This document shows positions 63,305-64,000 of a DNA stretch of 64,000 nucleotides, piece after piece (positions within the stretch are counted from its first letter, which is position 1; each line of letters starts with the position of its first letter). The notes below the pieces were generated by a model, which ran no database searches, was not told the DNA's origin, and was given only the letters and a program-made list of their open reading frames with translations. Location of the stretch: assembly GCF_030731595.1 (NCBI RefSeq), contig NZ_JANQTS010000008.1, positions 1-64,000 on the forward strand, written 5' to 3'. A program made the translations under genes and the position numbers. The DNA is from Yoonia sp. GTDB lineage: Bacteria > Pseudomonadota > Alphaproteobacteria > Rhodobacterales > Rhodobacteraceae.

Positions 63305-63921
63305 CCATCACACCCTATGACCTGCTGCTTTATGCAGGCGCGCTCTTGATCCTGTTCATGACCCCGGGTCCCGTTTGGGTGGCCTTGCTCGCTCGGTCGC
63401 TGTCGGGCGGATTTCAGGCGGCTTGGCCGCTGGCCATAGGTGTCGCTATCGGCGATATCTTCTGGCCACTGGTGGCGGTGCTGGGCGTCACGTGGCTGGT
63501 ATCGGAATTCGCTGGATTCATGGATGTCCTGAAATGGGTGGCGGTGATCGTCTTTATCGTCATGGGCATCGCACTGATCCGGAACGCAGGGCACGCGCTC
63601 AGCGCCAATAGCCGCCTGACGCGTCCCGGCAAATGGGCGGGGTTCGTGGCAGGCGTGGCCGTGATCCTTGGCAACCCCAAAGCGGTCCTGTTCTACATGG
63701 GCGTTCTGCCCGGTTTCTTTGACCTCACCCAAGTGACGCGGTGGGATATTGTCGCGATTTGCACGCTGAGTTTCATTGTCCCGTTGGTCGGCAACCTTGT
63801 TCTCGCAGCTTCGGTTGACAGGGTGCGCGGGTTGCTGAAATCCCCCGCTTCGGTGCGGCGCATGAACACGATTGCGGGCTGGCTTTTGGTCGGTGTGGGC
63901 GTCGTGATCGCCTTTACCTAG
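63301..63921 (+). CDS. LysE/RhtB-family translocator
   Basis: A 206-residue membrane exporter with about six helices. The family N-terminus is LLLYAGALLILFMTPGPVWVALLARSLSGG, and the central GFVAGVAVILGNPKAVLFYMGVLPGFFD carries the conserved Gly-Asn-Pro-Lys motif. Members export amino acids such as lysine, threonine or homoserine lactones. The start overlaps the VOC gene. After it, the window ends with 79 nt holding no recognised feature. Confidence 0.9.
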   Translation: MTITPYDLLLYAGALLILFMTPGPVWVALLARSLSGGFQAAWPLAIGVAIGDIFWPLVAVLGVTWLVSEFAGFMDVLKWVAVIVFIVMGIALIRNAGHALSANSRLTRPGKWAGFVAGVAVILGNPKAVLFYMGVLPGFFDLTQVTRWDIVAICTLSFIVPLVGNLVLAASVDRVRGLLKSPASVRRMNTIAGWLLVGVGVVIAFT

Positions 63922-64000
63922 CCCGCTACCCGCTTTCGGCTGAAAACCACAAAATCTTGTGCCAATTGCGTGACATTGCGTGCCAAAAAGCATATATTTG

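Overview
This window looks like a chromosomal segment of a phototrophic alphaproteobacterium of the order Rhodobacterales, either Roseobacter group or Rhodobacter-like. The evidence is a photosynthesis gene set with purple-bacterial type-2 reaction centre genes (pufQBALMX), chlorophyllide reductase (bchXYZ), spheroidene-type carotenoid genes (crtCDEF), bacteriochlorophyll esterification genes (bchG, bchP), TGT-N12-ACA PpsR/CrtJ-type operators, a complete urtABCDE set, and an alphaproteobacterial replication-initiation neighbourhood (rpsT-dnaA-dnaN-recF). PufX is present and no pufC follows pufM. The genus cannot be fixed from sequence alone. Base composition is moderately GC-rich throughout, and no obvious foreign island is visible.

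Layout. 0-0.6 kb: a RAYT transposase flanked by REP palindromes. 0.6-4.1 kb: a divergent M20 peptidase / hydantoinase-oxoprolinase pair. 4.2-8.9 kb: a GtrA-like protein followed by a ynjF-ynjB-ynjC-ynjD transport cluster. 9-24.6 kb: photosynthesis segment 1, with a PlsC-like protein and crtC-crtD on the minus strand, divergent from crtE-crtF-bchC-bchX-(small ORF)-bchY-bchZ-pufQBALMX-dxs. 24.7-43.7 kb: mostly housekeeping and transport genes. These are an RNA methyltransferase, a Slam-like outer-membrane protein divergent from two lipoproteins, gloB, clpA, urtABCDE, DUF2805, an ABC1 kinase, and an ExbB/OmpA-like motor pair. 43.8-48.3 kb: photosynthesis segment 2 (bchG-orf428-bchP-idi-chaC, minus strand). 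48.5-50.3 kb: a ThuA/Gfo-Idh-MocA pair. 50.4-53.4 kb: a small flagellar block (motB remnant, flgN-like, flgJ/cheL, fliK, flgD). 53.4-64 kb: ubiB-ubiE, a membrane protein, mutM, an enoyl-CoA hydratase, rpsT, dnaA, dnaN, recF, a VOC protein and a LysE-family exporter.

How the genes work together. dxs, idi and crtE supply isoprenoid precursors. crtC, crtD and crtF build methoxylated acyclic carotenoids. BchXYZ and BchC convert chlorophyllide toward bacteriochlorophyllide a, and BchG and BchP attach and reduce the geranylgeranyl/phytyl tail. PufBA (LH1), PufLM (reaction centre), PufX and PufQ use the pigments. Paired TGT-N12-ACA boxes sit in front of crtD/crtE, bchC and bchG, which points to common aerobic/light repression by a PpsR/CrtJ homologue encoded outside the window. 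Genes expected elsewhere include crtA, crtB, crtI, bchFNBHLM, bchID, puhA and ppsR.

Points most worth a second look: an unlabelled small gene translationally nested between bchX and bchY; a Slam-like secretion protein beside two lipoproteins with CAP-type domains; the crtD/crtC junction, where crtC has no ordinary start codon; a PlsC-family protein with Glu in place of the catalytic His; and a stand-alone ExbB/MotA plus long coiled-coil OmpA pair.
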